In this document: positions 32,038-34,633 of the stretch, piece after piece
Position numbering within the stretch: position 1 is the stretch's first letter
Layout of the letters: each line of letters starts with the position of its first letter
Source of the DNA: a virus
DNA: 34,633 nucleotides
Virus record (IMG/VR): IMGVR_UViG_3300042691_009144
Location: 1 to 34,633 of that record
Strand: one strand, 5' to 3'
Made by a program: the position numbers and the translations under genes
The notes under the pieces: model-generated
Databases searched by the model: none
Seen by the model: the letters and a program-made list of their open reading frames with translations, nothing else
Told to the model about the DNA's origin: nothing

Positions 32038-33729
32038 ATGATTGATAGCAACAACGATATTACCAAGCTTTCAAAGAGCCTGCTAGCTGCTGTTCGCGGG
32101 GTTATGGAAGGCAAGGAAGGTACAGCGCCTAAGTCAGAGAAAGAAAAAGACTTAGCTGCCAAGGCTCCTCCTCATGATAAGGTTACACATGCTGACGTTC
32201 TAGTTGGACGTGGTGTACTTAAGAAGCACCCTAAGTCGGGTAAGCTTGTTACTAAGGAAGAGACATCTAACGCTCTCGGTTATGCTAGCAATGTTCTTAA
32301 CAAGATGCGTAACGAAGAAGCAGAAGAGCTAGACGAGCTTTCAACAGATACACTCAAGAGCTATCGCAATAAAGCGCGCGCTCAAGGTAATAAGATCGTC
32401 GACAAGATGAAGATGGGTGGTGGCGACTGGTCGAAGGATCAGAAGGATACCCAGACCCTTCGTAAGAGATCAAAGGGCGCTAACATGTCTGGTAAGCAGC
32501 TTGTTAAGCGCGGTGAAAGCCTGAAGACCGAGGAAGTTGAAGAGATTGATGAAGCTCTTGACGCGGCAGCACGTTATGGTCAGCATCACGTGGCCATCAA
32601 AGAGCTCATGAAGTCGATTTCCCAGCATGTAGAGTCACATAAGACTGACGCACTTAAGCATCGCGACTATCGCGGTAAGAAGGGTGTGCACTGGGGTCAC
32701 GTTGGTGATGTTGCACAGATCCACTCTCAGTTAGCTGATATTCACGATCGTCTTGCACAGCAAGGCGAGTATAAGAGGTCGATGGCTGAATCGCTAGACG
32801 AAGCAAAGACTGATGGTGTTGCAGCTGGCTCAATGGAGAAGGACGGTCACCTCTGCGCTACAAAGGTCTTCCATAAGGAATGGGCTGAAGGTACTCCTAT
32901 CTTCTCGCAGCATGCTGAACCAGACGAAAATGGCGACATTGCATGGTATGACGTAATGTTCGAGCATGGTATCGAAAAGGGTGTTTCGATCGAAGATCTA
33001 GAAGTTCTTATGTCAGAAACTCATGAGCGTCACGGCAAGCGTAAGATGAAGGAAGAGACTGAGCTTGATGAGTCGGCAAAGGTTGCTGCGCATCTCATCA
33101 AGCGTTACGGTGATAACGTTCGTAAGTCACATGTCCGTTCAGCTGCTAACGACTTCGGCGTAGGCTATGTCGCTCTATCACATGCTGTTCGTAAGAAGCT
33201 AGGTGTTAATCGTCTAGAAGAAGATACAGAAGAGCTAGATGAGCTATCAAAGAACACACTTCACTCGTACATCGAAAAGTCAGCACGCGATGTTCACAAT
33301 CAGGCCTATCGCGCTGGTAAGAAGGAAGGCGGCGAAGGCAAGCTTGATTCAGATAAGATTTTAAAGAGCTTAACCCGCCAGATTGGCATTTCGAAAGCTA
33401 CACGTAAGCTTGCAGGTAAGGCTAAGGTTAACGTCAAGGAAGAAAACGAACTTGATGAAGCGCGCGGTCGCCCTCGTAAGAACCCGCTACCTACCGGTCA
33501 GTCGGATGAGCCAGAACCACGCCAGCACATCATTCAGCAGCTTCAGAGAGCAAAGCTTTCGATGCGTGGCGGTGAGCACGTAACATTTAAGGATGGTACA
33601 AAGCATCACGTAGCTGGTCAACATGCTGAAAAGATTCTTGCCAAGTATTCAGCTATGAAGCCAGCTGGTAAGGAAGAGTTTCAGAAGAAGATCAGCGCAT
33701 CGCACGCTGCTTTCAAAGCGGAACTGTAA
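32038..33729 (+). CDS. Bead-on-string protein with six (L/I)DE linkers and an AT-hook (563 aa)
   Basis: Uncharacterised. Six acidic linkers end in LDE or IDE at residues 98-100, 170-172, 253-255, 343-345, 400-402 and 472-474. The residues after the cut position are L, A, A, S, L and A; four of the six match the (L/I)xE-(A/G/S) consensus of T4 gp21. The linkers divide the chain into seven modules of about 55-100 residues, mostly basic and helical. Two modules begin with the same form, ELSTDTLKSYRNKA and ELSKNTLHSYIEKS; a third, EVSKATLKSYSQKA, is in the 933-residue protein. The last module opens with ARGRPRKNP, an AT-hook (RGRPRK at 476-481). A DNA-binding internal head protein processed into peptides is the best inference. 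GGAGAAGAG precedes the ATG. Confidence 0.82.
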   Translation: MIDSNNDITKLSKSLLAAVRGVMEGKEGTAPKSEKEKDLAAKAPPHDKVTHADVLVGRGVLKKHPKSGKLVTKEETSNALGYASNVLNKMRNEEAEELDELSTDTLKSYRNKARAQGNKIVDKMKMGGGDWSKDQKDTQTLRKRSKGANMSGKQLVKRGESLKTEEVEEIDEALDAAARYGQHHVAIKELMKSISQHVESHKTDALKHRDYRGKKGVHWGHVGDVAQIHSQLADIHDRLAQQGEYKRSMAESLDEAKTDGVAAGSMEKDGHLCATKVFHKEWAEGTPIFSQHAEPDENGDIAWYDVMFEHGIEKGVSIEDLEVLMSETHERHGKRKMKEETELDESAKVAAHLIKRYGDNVRKSHVRSAANDFGVGYVALSHAVRKKLGVNRLEEDTEELDELSKNTLHSYIEKSARDVHNQAYRAGKKEGGEGKLDSDKILKSLTRQIGISKATRKLAGKAKVNVKEENELDEARGRPRKNPLPTGQSDEPEPRQHIIQQLQRAKLSMRGGEHVTFKDGTKHHVAGQHAEKILAKYSAMKPAGKEEFQKKISASHAAFKAEL

Positions 33730-33730
33730 T

Positions 33731-33738
33731 TATAAATA
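33731..33738 (+). promoter_or_regulatory. T4-type late promoter TATAAATA
   Basis: An exact TATAAATA starts two bases after the preceding stop codon and 34 bases before the ATG at 33773. A strong GGAGAAG ribosome site follows. It begins a single-gene unit that closes with an intrinsic terminator. Confidence 0.8.
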
Positions 33739-33772
33739 AAATAGTGTAAACACTTTTATTGGAGAAGAAGAA

Positions 33773-34357
33773 ATGGCTCTATGGGGCAAAAATGACTCGG
33801 CAGCAGACTCGACTAAGTTTGCTCCAGCACAAGTAAACAGAACACCAAATGCGGCTAACCGCACAACCCTTTTCGGCAATACATCGACAGGTGTATGGCA
33901 GAACGGTGGCGTTGCTATGAAGAAGGCTGTAGGTCAGTTCGGCGTATCGGCTGCAGAAGCTACCAACACTACCGGTGAAGGTAAGAAGGTTGCTCACGCA
34001 GGTTGGAATCTCAGAACAGCTGGTGTTGGTCCTCTTGCATCAATCACAATTGCTGCAGCTGGTACACTTTACGCTAACACCAACACATTCTCGGTAGCAG
34101 CAGGTACAGGCGGTACAAATGCAACCGGTAACGTTGTAACAAACGCTTCGGGTAACGTTGTTTCGTTTTCGATTACAAACAGTGGCGCTAACTTCAACTC
34201 AGCAACACCTACTGTAACGATTACTACATCGACAGGCTCAGGCGCATCGCTTACAGCAAGAGCCGGTGGCCGCGCGGGCCGTGTGCAGTATGAGACACTC
34301 GTCGCAATGGGATCCATCACTGGTGATGCATCCGACGACACACTACTCCCTGAATAA
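33773..34357 (+). CDS. Probable abundant structural/decoration protein (194 aa)
   Basis: Resembles a small structural protein of T4-like cyanophages that begins MALWG. The N-terminal third (LWGKNDSAADSTKFAPAQVN) precedes KKVAHAGWNLRTAG, which may be an assembly segment. The middle is a low-complexity Gly/Ala/Thr/Asn beta-type stretch, ASITIAAAGTLYANTNTFSV and then NAS/GNV repeats. The end has RAGRVQYETLVAMGSITGD. It has its own exact late promoter, a strong ribosome site and its own terminator, an arrangement suited to a highly expressed virion protein. Whether it sits on the head or tail cannot be read from sequence. Confidence 0.8.
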   Translation: MALWGKNDSAADSTKFAPAQVNRTPNAANRTTLFGNTSTGVWQNGGVAMKKAVGQFGVSAAEATNTTGEGKKVAHAGWNLRTAGVGPLASITIAAAGTLYANTNTFSVAAGTGGTNATGNVVTNASGNVVSFSITNSGANFNSATPTVTITTSTGSGASLTARAGGRAGRVQYETLVAMGSITGDASDDTLLPE

Positions 34358-34362
34358 TAATT

Positions 34363-34382
34363 GGGGCGGCTTCGGTCGCCCC
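34363..34382 (+). terminator. Intrinsic terminator hairpin with UUCG tetraloop
   Basis: GGGGCGGC pairs with GTCGCCCC (one G-T pair) around a TTCG loop in C(UUCG)G context, an 8-bp stem. The following ATTCGTTT is only moderately T-rich, so termination may be incomplete. It starts a few bases after the stop of the 194-residue protein. Confidence 0.78.
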
Positions 34383-34385
34383 ATT

Positions 34386-34400
34386 CGTTTAAGATAAACG
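34386..34400. promoter_or_regulatory. Inverted repeat CGTTTA-aga-TAAACG before last gene
   Basis: A perfect 6-bp inverted repeat with a 3-base spacer ends one base before the ATG at 34402, occupying the place of the ribosome site. It could be an RNA hairpin that limits translation or an operator. The same half-sites form the palindrome at 5621-5630. Confidence 0.3.
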
Positions 34401-34401
34401 C

Positions 34402-34633
34402 ATGAATTATGAAGAACTTGATGACAGTAATTTTATTTTGTACGCAGCGAAGCATTATGAGAATTCTCAATGCTACGATGCCGAAGAGTTTTTTGACGAC
34501 TTAAAACGATTTAAGTATCTCAAACGTTTGTTCGGTAAGTATGAAGAGTCTGGTGAATTACGTGAGCGATTAATACTGAATCATCTAATAATACTATATA
34601 ATGTTTTTGGTAATGAGGCAACTAAAATGTTGT
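34402..34633 (+). CDS. Conserved small phage protein (5' part, runs off the window)
   Basis: I recognise MNYEELDDSNFILYAAKHYE followed by CYDAEEFFDDLKRFKYLKRL and then GELRERLILNHLIILYN, NVFGNEA as a small acidic-helical protein conserved in T4-like marine phages. The function is unknown to me. At least 77 codons are present and the frame is open at the window edge. No late-promoter box is visible between the upstream terminator and this ATG, and no clear ribosome site, so its expression may differ from the late genes. Confidence 0.78.
   Translation, partial: MNYEELDDSNFILYAAKHYENSQCYDAEEFFDDLKRFKYLKRLFGKYEESGELRERLILNHLIILYNVFGNEATKML

Noticed and set aside
1-34633. tRNA genes, integrase, attachment sites or insertion sequences
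   Set aside because: I saw no cloverleaf in the few spacers, no recombinase or transposase motifs, and no terminal inverted repeats. The region reads as a lytic phage late region.

Overview
The window looks like part of the late (virion) region of a T4-like contractile-tailed phage, most like the marine and freshwater T4-like myoviruses. The evidence is: every gene is on the + strand; genes are tightly packed with TAATG or ATGA stop/start overlaps; TATAAATA late-promoter boxes of the T4 gp55 type recur (5117, 5604, 27672, 33731, plus 7/8 matches at 10212, 21514 and 32003); fibre genes are large and repetitive; and several protein families are ones I recognise from T4-like cyanophages. No host gene, tRNA or host-specific marker is visible, so the host cannot be named from this window.

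Layout. 1-1204: end of an upstream gene and five small unknown proteins, one Sm-like and one SH3-like in pattern. 1215-4574: a translationally coupled glycan cassette of two GT-A-like glycosyltransferases (one of the DUF707 type), an FkbM-type methyltransferase and UDP-galactopyranose mutase (glf). 4570-5121: a conserved phage protein that appears to start at an AUU codon. 5163-8893: a small histidine-rich protein, a PD-(D/E)XK nuclease-like protein, then three coupled enzymes: HAD phosphatase, ligase-like nucleotidyltransferase (KxDG, EG and K motifs) and NMNAT-like nucleotidyltransferase. Several of these carry a short F-x-x-F-(I/L) N-terminus resembling the capsid-targeting peptide of T4 internal head proteins.

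8897-27659: a fibre/adhesin block of about 19 kb. At its centre is a 2526-residue collagen-like fibre protein with about 2,140 residues of Gly-X-Y. Around it are two tandem paralogues, several beta-rich small proteins, a protein with two C1q-like jelly-roll repeats, a SAM methyltransferase and a 1391-residue beta-propeller protein. 27660-27893 holds a self-contained unit: late promoter, 34-codon ORF and intrinsic terminator.

27894-34357: genes that look like internal or structural head proteins. Two long proteins (933 and 563 aa) are strings of mostly basic modules separated by acidic linkers ending in (L/I)DE, which fits the T4 gp21 prohead-protease consensus (L/I)xE. One module begins with an AT-hook. 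Between them lie a small conserved basic protein, a Dps-like ferritin-fold protein and an unknown protein. A separate promoter-gene-terminator cassette (33731-34382) follows. The window ends inside a conserved small phage gene.

The most original reading, as inference: part of this region encodes cargo for the capsid. That cargo would be protease-processed DNA-binding polyproteins, possibly Dps, and possibly end-healing or ligation enzymes carrying capsid-targeting peptides. The neighbouring block builds a very long collagen-like fibre, and a glycan cassette could modify it or the host surface.
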